From Porticoccaceae bacterium (GTDB taxonomy: Bacteria > Pseudomonadota > Gammaproteobacteria > Pseudomonadales > Porticoccaceae), in NCBI GenBank assembly GCA_902562425.1, contig CACETF010000001.1:213987-277986 (forward strand): a stretch of 64,000 nt of DNA, read 5' to 3'. This document shows, piece by piece, positions 48,283 through 58,730 of this stretch. The notes below the pieces were generated by a model. The model made no database searches. It was not told where the DNA came from and saw only the letters and a list, made by a program, of their open reading frames with translations. A program made the translations under genes and the position numbers. Position 1 is the first letter of the stretch. Each line of letters begins with the position of its first letter.

Positions 48283-49545
48283 ATGAGCGTTGATAATAGA
48301 ATAACAAAACTACCTCATCTTAAATCAATTCCTGGTTTCAAACTAGGAACAGTAAGTGCTGGTGTTAAGGAGTTTGGTAGGCCGGACTTTGTGATGATGA
48401 GTTTGAGTAAAGGGTCAGGAATAGCGGCAATTTTCACGCGCAATGCTTTTTGTGCTGCGCCGGTTTACGTGGCAAAAAAATCTTTACACTCTCATCACCC
48501 AACTCAATATTTGATTGTCAATACCGGAAATGCTAACGCAGGAACCGGTTGTCGAGGTGTTAAGGATGCGGAAGCTATCTGTGCGGAAGTAGCAAAATGC
48601 ATGGGAGCTCCAACAGAAAGTGTTTTACCTTTTTCAACAGGCGTTATTGGTGAATATTTACCACTCACTAAATTATTATCAGCCGTTCCTCTGGTCGCAG
48701 CTAATTTAAGCGAAGAAGGGTGGCGTAGTGCAGCTGAAGGGATAATGACAACTGACACCCGACCCAAGGGAGTAAGCATTCAGAAAATTATCCCTTCAGT
48801 GAATCTAGTGAAACAGACAATTTGCGAAAATGAATCGAAGGGCTCACTAATAACTATAACTGGTATTGCAAAAGGATCGGGTATGATAAGACCCGACATG
48901 GCTACCATGCTTGGATTTATTGCTACAGACGCAAAGGTCGAGTCAAAAATGCTTGATCGGGCGCTTCGACTTGTCGCTGCAAAGAGTTTCAATCGAATTA
49001 CAGTGGATGGAGATACCTCCACCAACGATTCTTTGGTATTGGTTGCTACTGGCCAAAGTAACGTGGTGGTTAATGAGAAAAATTTTTATGACTTTGTTAA
49101 TTGTTTAGAAATACTGTGTGTGACTTTAGCAAAAGAGTGTATTAGAGATGGAGAGGGCGCCAAAAAATTCGTAACAATTAAAATTATCGGCGCTTCAACA
49201 CATAGTGAGGCTCGAAGCGCCGCTTACACGGTTGCTGAGTCCCCGTTAGTGAAAACAGCTATAGGGGCTTCTGATCCTAATTGGGGGCGTATTTTGGCTG
49301 CAGTTGGTCGTGCAACGATTATCGACCTTGATATAAAAAATGTGAGTATCGCTATTAATGGTGAAGACATTGTGAAATCTGGCACCAGGGCCGAGACCTA
49401 CAGTGAGGAAATTGGGGTATGTTTGATGCAAGAAGATGATATAGACATTTGCATAGACCTCGGGCGCGGCGATTGTAAAGAAACGGTTTGGACAACCGAT
49501 CTTGGACATGAGTATGTGCGCATAAATGCAGAATACCGTACTTAG
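48283..49545 (+). CDS. argJ: Glutamate N-acetyltransferase/amino-acid acetyltransferase ArgJ
   Basis: ArgJ moves the acetyl group from N-acetylornithine to glutamate, giving the cyclic arginine route. The 420-residue precursor cleaves itself into two chains before a threonine, here Thr208 in RPDMATMLGFIATDA. Other family marks are VNTGNANAGTG, FSTGVIGEYLP, NRITVDGDTSTNDS and DPNWGRILAAVG. It follows secA by 30 bases and precedes mutT, so it probably shares their transcript. Confidence 0.96.
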   Translation: MSVDNRITKLPHLKSIPGFKLGTVSAGVKEFGRPDFVMMSLSKGSGIAAIFTRNAFCAAPVYVAKKSLHSHHPTQYLIVNTGNANAGTGCRGVKDAEAICAEVAKCMGAPTESVLPFSTGVIGEYLPLTKLLSAVPLVAANLSEEGWRSAAEGIMTTDTRPKGVSIQKIIPSVNLVKQTICENESKGSLITITGIAKGSGMIRPDMATMLGFIATDAKVESKMLDRALRLVAAKSFNRITVDGDTSTNDSLVLVATGQSNVVVNEKNFYDFVNCLEILCVTLAKECIRDGEGAKKFVTIKIIGASTHSEARSAAYTVAESPLVKTAIGASDPNWGRILAAVGRATIIDLDIKNVSIAINGEDIVKSGTRAETYSEEIGVCLMQEDDIDICIDLGRGDCKETVWTTDLGHEYVRINAEYRT

Positions 49546-49570
49546 TGATAGTTCTCGTGGGTAATATTGG

Positions 49571-49984
49571 GTGATTTCAAATTATATCGTTGCTGGGATT
49601 GTTCTCGATCAGGGTAAATCGGCCTTCATCACAAAAAGACGTGCAAATCAAACCCAGAGTGGCTACTGGGAATTTCCTGGCGGAAAAGTAGAGCTCGGAG
49701 AAACGTTTGAGTCCGCTCTCTCGCGTGAGTTGAGCGAGGAATTAGACATTCGTGTAGAAGAGGCTCAGCACTACTTGACTGTTGACTGGTATGATGCGGG
49801 TGAAAAGTTTGTGCTGGATTTTTTCTTGATACTGAGTTACTCGGGATACCCAAGAGGGGCAGAAGGGCAAGTTGGGCAGTGGGTACCAATCAAACAGCTT
49901 GTGGCTGATAACAGCAAATTTTTATTTCCTGACGCAAATGTTGCAGTTTTGCAGAAACTAGCGTTGGACAATGAGTCATTATGA
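49571..49984 (+). CDS. mutT: 8-oxo-dGTP diphosphatase MutT (Nudix)
   Basis: MutT removes 8-oxo-dGTP and so prevents A:T to C:G changes. The 137-residue protein has a full Nudix box, GGKVELGETFESALSRELSEELDI (about residues 36-59), containing the REL-x-EEL metal-binding glutamates. The start is GTG. The stop is 71 bases from the convergent coaE. Position after secA and argJ resembles the secA-mutT arrangement of E. coli. Confidence 0.93.
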   Translation: MISNYIVAGIVLDQGKSAFITKRRANQTQSGYWEFPGGKVELGETFESALSRELSEELDIRVEEAQHYLTVDWYDAGEKFVLDFFLILSYSGYPRGAEGQVGQWVPIKQLVADNSKFLFPDANVAVLQKLALDNESL

Positions 49985-50055
49985 CTTATCACACTTGCGT
50001 TTGTGGATTTTTTGTACTGGTGGGATTAACTTATAGCGGCTCAGCCTACGCCAAC

Positions 50056-50679
50056 TCAGCAGAGAATCTCTGATTTTGCAGCTAATTTCAAGAAAATTTC
50101 ATGAAACCGACGGATATTTCTATCAATATTTTTCTTCGGACCACTATTGTCAAATATATAGTCTGCTTTATCGCGTCTTTCTTCACGTGTGATTTGGTTA
50201 TTGATTATCGCCTCAATATTTTTTTCAGTGGTTTTATCGCGCAACGCGGCTCTTGCACGTTGTAATTTTTCTGGAATATCTATCAATAGTAGCGTGTTGA
50301 CGAGATTATGCTGATCTGTTTCCAGTAAGAGAGGTGACTCTAGAATGACATATTTGCTTTTCGCTGACAGTAGCTTATCTTGAATCCATTCTGCTATTAG
50401 TGGATGAAGAAGCTTTTCAAGCCATTCTTTTTCGTTCATTTTTGAGAATATTATCTTTCTCATGGCAGTTCTATTCAGATTTCCATCGGAACAGATCATG
50501 TGTGAGCCAAAACGATCCGCAATGATTTTAAGCGCTGGCATTCCCGGGTCAACAACGGCTCTAGACGCTTGATCTGCGTCTACAACGTCGATGGCTAACT
50601 TTCGAAAGGCTGCGGCAACTGTACTTTTACCGCTACCAATGCCCCCGGTCAAGCCAACTATGTAAGGATTACGATACAC
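50056..50679 (-). CDS. coaE: Dephospho-CoA kinase CoaE
   Basis: CoaE phosphorylates dephospho-CoA in the last step of coenzyme A synthesis. Its 207 residues contain the P-loop GLTGGIGSGKST (9-20), the substrate motif DADQASRAVV, and the LID-region R/K-rich part LQRARAALRDKT. It is downstream of pilD on the same strand, 41 bases away, as in the common pilD-coaE pair. No yacG is visible next to it. Confidence 0.95.
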   Translation of the reverse strand: MYRNPYIVGLTGGIGSGKSTVAAAFRKLAIDVVDADQASRAVVDPGMPALKIIADRFGSHMICSDGNLNRTAMRKIIFSKMNEKEWLEKLLHPLIAEWIQDKLLSAKSKYVILESPLLLETDQHNLVNTLLLIDIPEKLQRARAALRDKTTEKNIEAIINNQITREERRDKADYIFDNSGPKKNIDRNIRRFHEIFLKLAAKSEILC

Positions 50680-50720
50680 TTGTTAGGTACTCCGGCATCT
50701 ACATTAATTGAGCGTTTGGA

Positions 50721-51590
50721 TTATTTCTGTGCCAAGAAACTCAAAAAAAGTATATTATAGGACTCAGCATAAAGTAATACCCAGCCAGCTGCTGCTATGA
50801 AAGCTCCAAAAGGAATGGGATCATCCTTTTTCATGAGTTTTAATGAAAAAGTTACAAGACCTACGATGAGAGCCGTCATAGATGACAGAAAAAGTGTGAT
50901 TGGCAGAAGTTCCCACCCTAACCAAGCTCCAATAGCAGCGAGGAGTTTAAAATCACCATATCCCATCCCGTCCTTACCCGTTACTAATTTAAACAATTGA
51001 AATACCGTCCACAAGAAGAGATAGCCGAGCATTCCACCTAAAACAGCGCTGTGCAAGTTTGTGAAGTGACCTTGAGAATTTACAAAAAGACCCAGCCACA
51101 ATAATGGGATAGTAATGATATCCGGTAGCAGCTTGCAATTTGTGTCTATGGCACCCAAAACAAGTAGTGAATAAGAAAATATCAAAGCGTAAACCATGGT
51201 GGAAGTGAGACCAAATTTAGCTATGCTTAGTACCGTAACTAAGGCGGATATTAGCTCGATGATAGGGTATCGCACGGATATTTCTCGTTGACAAGCACCG
51301 CAGCGTCCGCGGAGTAAAAAGAAGCTTACTAAGGGTATGTTTTGCCACCACTCAAGAGCTATTTTGCAGTTGGGGCAATGTGAACGCGGGTAGGCAATAC
51401 CTATCTTTTCCTCGGGAGGATGGGTGTTGCAGAGCTGCAAATAATCCAAGCACTCTCGTTTCCATTGATACTCCAATTTTTTTGGAAGTCGAACAATAAC
51501 TACGTTTAAAAAACTTCCGAATATTGCACCAAAAATGAAACTCATAAGAGTCAATGCAATGGAGCTGAGTCTCAAGAACTCTGGTTCCAT
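50721..51590 (-). CDS. pilD: Prepilin peptidase/N-methyltransferase PilD
   Basis: PilD cleaves and N-methylates type IV prepilins and type II secretion pseudopilins at the inner membrane. The 289-residue protein has an N-terminal FGAIFGSFLNVVIVRLP, a zinc-binding Cys cluster (Cys72, Cys75, Cys97, Cys100; CPNC and CGAC), and two aspartates of the active site, in GAIDTNCKLLPDII and GYGDFKLL, within about eight membrane helices. The pilA, pilB and pilC genes usually beside it are absent here, so its substrates are encoded elsewhere. Confidence 0.93.
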   Translation of the reverse strand: MEPEFLRLSSIALTLMSFIFGAIFGSFLNVVIVRLPKKLEYQWKRECLDYLQLCNTHPPEEKIGIAYPRSHCPNCKIALEWWQNIPLVSFFLLRGRCGACQREISVRYPIIELISALVTVLSIAKFGLTSTMVYALIFSYSLLVLGAIDTNCKLLPDIITIPLLWLGLFVNSQGHFTNLHSAVLGGMLGYLFLWTVFQLFKLVTGKDGMGYGDFKLLAAIGAWLGWELLPITLFLSSMTALIVGLVTFSLKLMKKDDPIPFGAFIAAAGWVLLYAESYNILFLSFLAQK

Positions 51591-51742
51591 TATGTTTTAT
51601 TCCTCATCAGAATTTTATTTGGTTTGTTGCGCTTAGTAGCATCTTTTCAAAGATCGTAGCTTCTGAGAGTATGGTAACATTTATCATGAGCTAACATTCG
51701 ATTTCGTAACGAAAAATCTGTTTTTATAGTCGTTGTTCTCCC

Positions 51743-52636
51743 TCAATTATTGGTCATTCTAGATTCGTTATTTTCCGCATTTTTTATTCGCACTAAGCGC
51801 ATGGAAAAATCAATGGCGTTGATGTGTTTTGTTAAACTTCCTGAAGAAAGATGAGAAACGGAAAATGAGCTGTATCTTTCGATATCGTCTGCTGTCAGAT
51901 TCCCTGATATTTCAATTTTTATGTTGTCGGGTAGCAAAGGGGTTATCATTTTTATTTCTGATAACGAAAAATTGTCCAATAACACTGAATCTGCGCCCGC
52001 AAATACTGCTTCCTCAAATTCTTTGACAGTTTCTACCTCTACTTGCACAGGTTTTTCAGGATCGATGCTTCGCGCTCTTGTGATCGCTTGAGATATTCCG
52101 CCACAGACTGAGATGTGATTCTCTTTGATTAAAAAAGCATCGTAAAGACCGATTCGATGGTTGTAGCAACCACCCACTGTTACCGCATATTTCTGAGCCA
52201 GGCGTAAACCGGGGATAGTTTTGCGGGTATCTAAAATTTTAAGATGACTGTCTGAAGCTGCCAGGGAATAGTGTCGCGCACAAGTTGCTGTTGCCGAAAG
52301 AGTTTGCAAGAAATTAAGTGCTGTTCTTTCACCGCTCACAAGGCTACGCGCGTTTCCGATGATGGTCGCTACAATTGTTCCGGGATTAAATAAGTGTCCC
52401 TCTTCCACATGCCATGTTAGTTGGACGTTTTCATCTAACTGTAAAAAAACTTCGTTTACCCAAGCTTTTCCGCAAAGAACAGCGGTTTCGTTAGCAGATA
52501 TTTCGGCTTTGGCGATCTCACACTCTGGGATTAGAATTGCACTAATGTCCCCTTCGCCAATATCCTCAACAAGTGCTCGACTTACACAGGCCGGAATATC
52601 AAGTTTTGTTTTTTCTGGCAGTTTGTGATTCAACAT
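51743..52636 (-). CDS. nadC: Nicotinate-nucleotide pyrophosphorylase NadC
   Basis: NadC turns quinolinate and PRPP into nicotinate mononucleotide in NAD synthesis. From the ATG at 52636 it has 297 residues. Family marks are ALVEDIGEGD near the start, GERTALNFLQTLSATAT (about 110-126), ILDTRKTIPGLRLAQKYAVTVGG, and VEVETVKEFEEAV with the end motif SVSHLSSGSLTK. A TTG at 52681 would add 15 residues. It is divergent from ampD, as in E. coli. Confidence 0.94.
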   Translation of the reverse strand: MLNHKLPEKTKLDIPACVSRALVEDIGEGDISAILIPECEIAKAEISANETAVLCGKAWVNEVFLQLDENVQLTWHVEEGHLFNPGTIVATIIGNARSLVSGERTALNFLQTLSATATCARHYSLAASDSHLKILDTRKTIPGLRLAQKYAVTVGGCYNHRIGLYDAFLIKENHISVCGGISQAITRARSIDPEKPVQVEVETVKEFEEAVFAGADSVLLDNFSLSEIKMITPLLPDNIKIEISGNLTADDIERYSSFSVSHLSSGSLTKHINAIDFSMRLVRIKNAENNESRMTNN

Positions 52637-52831
52637 AAAAGGTAACACTCTGTTTACTGAATATGGAAGGATAAGTGCCAAAAAATTATATCAGAAATTT
52701 CTTCGATCCATCGCATAGTGATTTAGTTGTAGAATATGGTTATTTAGATGTTGGTTGCTTGACGCATGTTCTGTAACTTATACGATGTAGACTGTTATTT
52801 AAATAATTGATTATGACTGAAGCAACCAACT

Positions 52832-53380
52832 ATGAATAAAAATATTGCTGGGGACTTGTTCGCAGACAGAATCATCTGGTCTCCAAATGCCGATGACAGA
52901 CCATGTGAAACTGAAATTAACATGCTTGTCATTCATAGTATTAGCCTCCCCCCAAATGATTTTGAAAAAAATTATGTTGATGATTTCTTCACAAATCGTC
53001 TCGATGTCTCAGCACATCCTTATTTCCTGACCATTGCTCACTTGAGGGTCTCTGCACACCTATATATTGATCGTTGTGGCGTTCTAACTCAGTATGTACC
53101 TCTTAGGAAAAGAGCATGGCATGCTGGCAAATCAAATTTCAAAGGTGAGCATGATTGTAATAATTTTTCCATTGGGATAGAGCTTCAAGGGTCAGACCAC
53201 ATACCCTACACTAATGAGCAGTATGTTAGACTTTGTGGTGTATCACGTCAGATCATGAAACTTTATCCAAATATTACTATTGATAGGATTGTGGGACACT
53301 GCGATATTGCTCCGGACCGAAAGACAGATCCCGGTAGATTGTTTGATTGGTCTCGATTTCGCTCTTCGCTGTTTGAATAG
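52832..53380 (+). CDS. ampD: 1,6-anhydro-N-acetylmuramyl-L-alanine amidase AmpD
   Basis: AmpD splits the peptide from anhydro-muropeptides in the cytoplasm during murein recycling, which also keeps AmpC beta-lactamase low where AmpR is present. Its 182 residues hold the zinc ligands His35 (VIHSISLP), His156 and Asp166 (GHCDIAPDRKTDPG), matching His34/154/164 of E. coli. No ampE follows; instead a convergent AmpG-like permease gene ends 13 bases away. Confidence 0.95.
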   Translation: MNKNIAGDLFADRIIWSPNADDRPCETEINMLVIHSISLPPNDFEKNYVDDFFTNRLDVSAHPYFLTIAHLRVSAHLYIDRCGVLTQYVPLRKRAWHAGKSNFKGEHDCNNFSIGIELQGSDHIPYTNEQYVRLCGVSRQIMKLYPNITIDRIVGHCDIAPDRKTDPGRLFDWSRFRSSLFE

Positions 53381-53393
53381 AGATTTATCGATC

Positions 53394-54644
53394 TTATTGA
53401 GTTGATTGACTTTCATGCCATGGCGCGACGACTAACAACAGTAGCATGCCGGGCAAAGCGAGAAGTGTGCAAAGATAAAAAAAATGCTCCCATCCAAGTG
53501 TGTCAACAAGAATTCCTGCCGATGAATTGAATAGCGTTCTAGGTAAAGCAGTGAGCGCGGTAAAAAGAGCAAACTGCGTTGCTGCAAATGCTGGATTTGT
53601 TGTTCGCGCGATAAATGCGACAAAGGCTGCGGTACCAAGACCAACTCCCAAATATTCAAAGCTTATAATTAAGCCTAAAAGCCACACGCCCTCTCCAATT
53701 CGAGCCAAGATTGCAAAGCCTAGAATAGAAACGATCTGAATGAAACCAAATATCCAGAGTGCTCGGTTGATTCCTATTTTAATCATTATCATCCCTCCGG
53801 CTATACCCCCGAAAATCATTGGCCACAGAGCAGCGTGTTTCGCCACTAATCCAATCTGCGTATTCGTAAAACCAAGATCGATATAAAATGGAGTTGCAAG
53901 AGCAGTCGCCATGCTGTCCCCTAATTTGTAAAATAACATGAATGCGAGTATCAAGATTGCAGTATGCATTGGTTGACGATTAAAAAAATCGTGAAAGGGT
54001 TCTATGATGGCCCTTTGCAAGTTTTGGGGCCTTTTCTCTGTTACACAAGGCTCGGAGATGATCAAAGTAAATCCAACGCTGATAAGCATAAATGCGCCAG
54101 TAATGAAAAATACCGAAGACCAAGGTAAAAAATCGGAAAGGATCAAAGCGAGCGAACCAGGGATCAGTCCGGAGATTCGGTATGCATTGACATGGATCGA
54201 ATTACCCAAACCGAGTTCTTGATCTGGCAGAATTTGCCGACGATATGCGTCTATGGAAATATCTTGCGTCGCACTCAGAAATGCGATGAACATAGAGATA
54301 TACGCGACAGTCCAAAGGTTAAGCTGAGGGTTTATTGAACCTAGCACACATATGCAAATAAATAGGGTCAGTTGAGTAAGTAACATCCAACTTCGTCTGA
54401 TGCCCAATTTTACCCCTAAAAAAGACAGAGAGTATCGGTCCAGCGCTGGTGCCCAAAAAAATTTCCACGTGTAGGGAAGGCCGATCAATGCAAAAAGACC
54501 GATCTCTTCGAGTCCCACTCCCTCGCTTCGGAGCCAAGCGGGAATTAAAGTCACTAACAGATACAATGGCATCCCAGAGGAAAAACCGGTGAAAACACAA
54601 ATAAGCATGCGGCGGTTGAAGAGCGATTGCCAGTAGATCCACAT
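53394..54644 (-). CDS. ampG: AmpG-like muropeptide permease (MFS)
   Basis: AmpG carries anhydro-muropeptides from periplasm to cytoplasm. The 416-residue protein has about twelve membrane helices. Family marks are FTGFSSGMPLYLL near the start, EIGLFALIGLPYTWKFFWAPALDR (about 46-69), SATQDISIDAYRR and YKLGDSMATALATPFYIDLG. It lacks the two extra C-terminal helices of the 491-residue E. coli protein. Convergent pairing with ampD supports the recycling role. A 6-bp inverted repeat lies 28 bases upstream of its start. Confidence 0.87.
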   Translation of the reverse strand: MWIYWQSLFNRRMLICVFTGFSSGMPLYLLVTLIPAWLRSEGVGLEEIGLFALIGLPYTWKFFWAPALDRYSLSFLGVKLGIRRSWMLLTQLTLFICICVLGSINPQLNLWTVAYISMFIAFLSATQDISIDAYRRQILPDQELGLGNSIHVNAYRISGLIPGSLALILSDFLPWSSVFFITGAFMLISVGFTLIISEPCVTEKRPQNLQRAIIEPFHDFFNRQPMHTAILILAFMLFYKLGDSMATALATPFYIDLGFTNTQIGLVAKHAALWPMIFGGIAGGMIMIKIGINRALWIFGFIQIVSILGFAILARIGEGVWLLGLIISFEYLGVGLGTAAFVAFIARTTNPAFAATQFALFTALTALPRTLFNSSAGILVDTLGWEHFFYLCTLLALPGMLLLLVVAPWHESQSTQ

Positions 54645-54671
54645 GCCAGTCCTTGCGAGTAATTGTTATGC

Positions 54672-54691
54672 TTGTGCGAGCGTTAGCACAA
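54672..54691. promoter_or_regulatory. Inverted repeat upstream of the ampG-like gene
   Basis: TTGTGC and GCACAA are perfect arms with an 8-base spacer, 28 bases before the ampG-like ATG on the minus strand. It could be an operator; no specific regulator is identified. Confidence 0.3.
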
Positions 54692-54845
54692 ATTTGTCAG
54701 AAAACGTGTCTGTGTCCAAGCGGTTGCGTCGTTTTTAGCGGAGATTTTATTCATAATCTGTGAAAGATTACGCTATTCTGACGAAATTGGAAACATTTGA
54801 GCAACAAACTTAAAGTGTTCGACGTAATTTAAAAGGTGATAATTA

Positions 54846-55313
54846 ATGCGCAGAGTGGTCATACTTTTAGTAGCGATTTTAATTATCGATCTGTACATGA
54901 TGATCATTGTAAGCGCCTCTATCGGTTTGAGTCTCTTAGCATTGTGGCTTTTCTTATCTAGTTGTCTCGGGATTTATCTCATAAGGTGGCAAGGTTTGCG
55001 AGCAGTTAAGCTAGCAAGACAGACATTTGACAAAAGAGAATTACCTGCAAAAATCATCTTTGCAAGTATGTTAGTGTTTTTCTCAGGAGTGCTTCTTGTA
55101 ATCCCAGGATTAATTACTGATTTTCTGGGATTAGTTTTTCTGATGCCAAACGTTAAGTCTGTTTTTATAGCCTTAATCCGACGGAAGCTCAGTGTGTGGG
55201 TTACCTCTCTCTTTAATGCAAGGTTAACAAACAACTCATTCTCATCTCGATCACACATCTCTTCGGAAGTCATCGAGGGCGAGCTTGCAGAGGGTGATGA
55301 CAAATCTGGGTAA
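54846..55313 (+). CDS. fxsA: FxsA family membrane protein
   Basis: FxsA-type proteins are small inner-membrane proteins; in E. coli excess FxsA blocks exclusion of phage T7 by the F plasmid. The 155-residue product has two N-terminal hydrophobic segments (about 4-24 and 27-45), a central pair at about 73-105 with the family motif VIPGLITDFLGLVFLMP, and a hydrophilic acidic tail. Position just before groES matches fxsA-groESL of E. coli. Its stop is 61 bases before the sigma-32 promoter. Confidence 0.9.
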   Translation: MRRVVILLVAILIIDLYMMIIVSASIGLSLLALWLFLSSCLGIYLIRWQGLRAVKLARQTFDKRELPAKIIFASMLVFFSGVLLVIPGLITDFLGLVFLMPNVKSVFIALIRRKLSVWVTSLFNARLTNNSFSSRSHISSEVIEGELAEGDDKSG

Positions 55314-55373
55314 TTTTTGAGCGTGCAAACATGAGGTTATTTACTAATTTTAATAAAAAAAAACTAGCATGCC

Positions 55374-55402
55374 CTTGAAAAGTGTTTAGTACGCCTCCAT
55401 CT
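55374..55402 (+). promoter_or_regulatory. Sigma-32 heat-shock promoter of groESL
   Basis: CTTGAAA (55374-55380), a 14-base spacer, then CTCCATCT (55395-55402). The consensus is CTTGAAA and CCCCATnT, so the match is complete at -35 and one base off at -10. It lies about 97 bases before groES. Confidence 0.8.
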
Positions 55403-55498
55403 ACAGTCAATCAAAGGGGTTACGTGATTAAGCCATTGGAGTGCGTAGCGTAATCGAAAAATCATAAATTGCAGATAGACCAACTGGAGAAAATAAGC

Positions 55499-55789
55499 AT
55501 GAAAATTCGCCCATTACACGATCGCGTGATCGTACGTCGGCAGGAAGAAGAACAAACAACGGCTGGAGGAATAGTACTCCCAGGCTCTGCTCAGGAGAAA
55601 CCAAATCAGGGTGTGGTGGTTGCTGTTGGCTCAGGTCGTGTGCTTGATAGTGGTGAGACTAGAGCGGTAGATGTGAGCATTGGGGATACGGTCGTGTTTG
55701 GCAAGTATGCTGGTAGCGATACTATAGAGCTCGATGGAGAGGAATTAGTAATTTTGAGCGAGTCAGACATCAAGGCAGTCATCGGATAA
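55499..55789 (+). CDS. groS: Co-chaperonin GroES
   Basis: GroES is the seven-fold lid of the GroEL chamber. The 96-residue protein begins [14 protein letters not shown], has the mobile-loop region [20 protein letters not shown] (about 16-35), then [16 protein letters not shown] and ends IKAVIG. The ATG at 55499 follows TGGAGA; an upstream TTG at 55469 is not credible. It is 74 bases before groEL and shares its heat-shock promoter. Confidence 0.97.
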   Translation: MKIRPLHDRVIVRRQEEEQTTAGGIVLPGSAQEKPNQGVVVAVGSGRVLDSGETRAVDVSIGDTVVFGKYAGSDTIELDGEELVILSESDIKAVIG

Positions 55790-55860
55790 TAAAACCGATT
55801 TTAACTAATGTTGTATAAAATTTTTTGTTCAAACTGTATATATATTTGCAAAGGAAATAA

Positions 55861-57522
<1,662 letters not shown>

Positions 57523-57550
57523 GTCTTCCCTGACATATAGCTAATGCAAG

Positions 57551-57583
57551 GCCCTGTCTTTAAACAGACAGGGCTTTTTTTTT
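57551..57583 (+). terminator. Rho-independent terminator of groESL
   Basis: GCCCTGTCT and AGACAGGGC form a perfect 9-bp stem (57551-57559, 57566-57574) with a 6-base loop, followed by nine T (57575-57583). Confidence 0.95.
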
Positions 57584-57689
57584 AAATTTTAATATTTTCT
57601 TTTTTAAGTGTGTCAATAAGTGTAGCCTGTTTATTTAATCGTTATACTTCAGTTGTGAGAGAGTCAAAGCATGTTGGAGATTTGGTGAA

Positions 57690-58454
57690 ATGGGGGATCG
57701 CTCAAAAGGACGAATGGGTCCGATAGTGCCACAAAGGGATGGAATTACCGCAAATCTGGGTGCTAGTCCTCGATCAAATGATAGATCATTATCTGTTGGT
57801 GCGAAGACTGAGCGCTCAGGACTGAGTTTGATCTGGAGAGTTCTTTTAGCGGGATTTTTCATGATAACCATGGCGGGGATCGGCTTTAGTTTGAGAGAAT
57901 TTTCTGTTTTGCAGTTTAAGCATAATCAGCTTCTTGAGCGTTTCGAGGCGTTAGATTCCAGATTAAATGTCGCTGACGAATCATTGGTGAAGTCCGGCGC
58001 AGCATTGCAACTAAAAATTAGTCAACAACAAGATGAACTGCAAAAACATTGGTCGGAAATTAAAAAACTGTGGGGCGTGGCAAATGACCGTAACAAAAGT
58101 AGGATTGCAAAAAATCAAACCGACATCACATTTTTAGCAACCAAGCGCATCGCTAATGAGAAATTTGCTGGTCAATTAGATGAGAAGATTGGTTCTCAGA
58201 TTAAACGACTGGAAGTACTAAGCGCTAAATACCTGGAAACAAGCGCAGATTTGACGAGTGTCTTCAGTCAAATACGTGCCATGAAAGATGATCACACTAA
58301 GGACATGGATCTTATTAAACTATTGGAATTACAGCTTGAAAATCATCAGGAGGCTATCGAGTCTATGGATGGTTTTCGGAGAAACATAAATCAGAAAATT
58401 TATGATTTGGAACAACGAAAATCCAGAGAGACTGCTGCTGTTGTAATTCAATAG
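57690..58454 (+). CDS. Uncharacterised single-pass coiled-coil membrane protein
   Basis: I do not recognise a named family. The 254-residue protein has a polar, basic N-terminal tail (about 1-44) with many Ser and Arg residues, one membrane helix (about 47-68), then a long region rich in Gln, Glu, Lys and Leu with a heptad-like pattern (about 72-245, such as LQLKISQQQDELQKHWSEIK). The layout suggests a membrane-anchored, probably periplasmic coiled-coil scaffold. TTGGAGA lies nine bases before the ATG. It is transcribed independently of groESL, whose terminator lies between. The 276 bases after it hold no gene or clear signal. Confidence 0.75.
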   Translation: MGDRSKGRMGPIVPQRDGITANLGASPRSNDRSLSVGAKTERSGLSLIWRVLLAGFFMITMAGIGFSLREFSVLQFKHNQLLERFEALDSRLNVADESLVKSGAALQLKISQQQDELQKHWSEIKKLWGVANDRNKSRIAKNQTDITFLATKRIANEKFAGQLDEKIGSQIKRLEVLSAKYLETSADLTSVFSQIRAMKDDHTKDMDLIKLLELQLENHQEAIESMDGFRRNINQKIYDLEQRKSRETAAVVIQ

Positions 58455-58730
58455 GCTAAAAAGTTTGTAAATTATCTCCATAGAGACAACGCAGTGGGTA
58501 TATGGATGGTAAAACACCTTAAGAGTTGATTTTTAGGCTGCTTTGGCAGTTCCAAAGTTTTATAGCTATTACTTTCAAGTTAATTATCATTGAAATATAT
58601 TTATTTAACTGCAAACGTTGATTTTTTTGAGGGTAACCAGAATACGTTCGAAGAAGTTTTTATTTCTTTTTAATATTGAAACCAAACCATCATAATTTGC
58701 ATGTAAAATCCTCATAAAGAGCTGGCTATC

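Noticed and set aside
49985..50055. A yacG gene next to coaE
   Set aside because: The 71-base gap is too short and has no cysteine-rich small frame.
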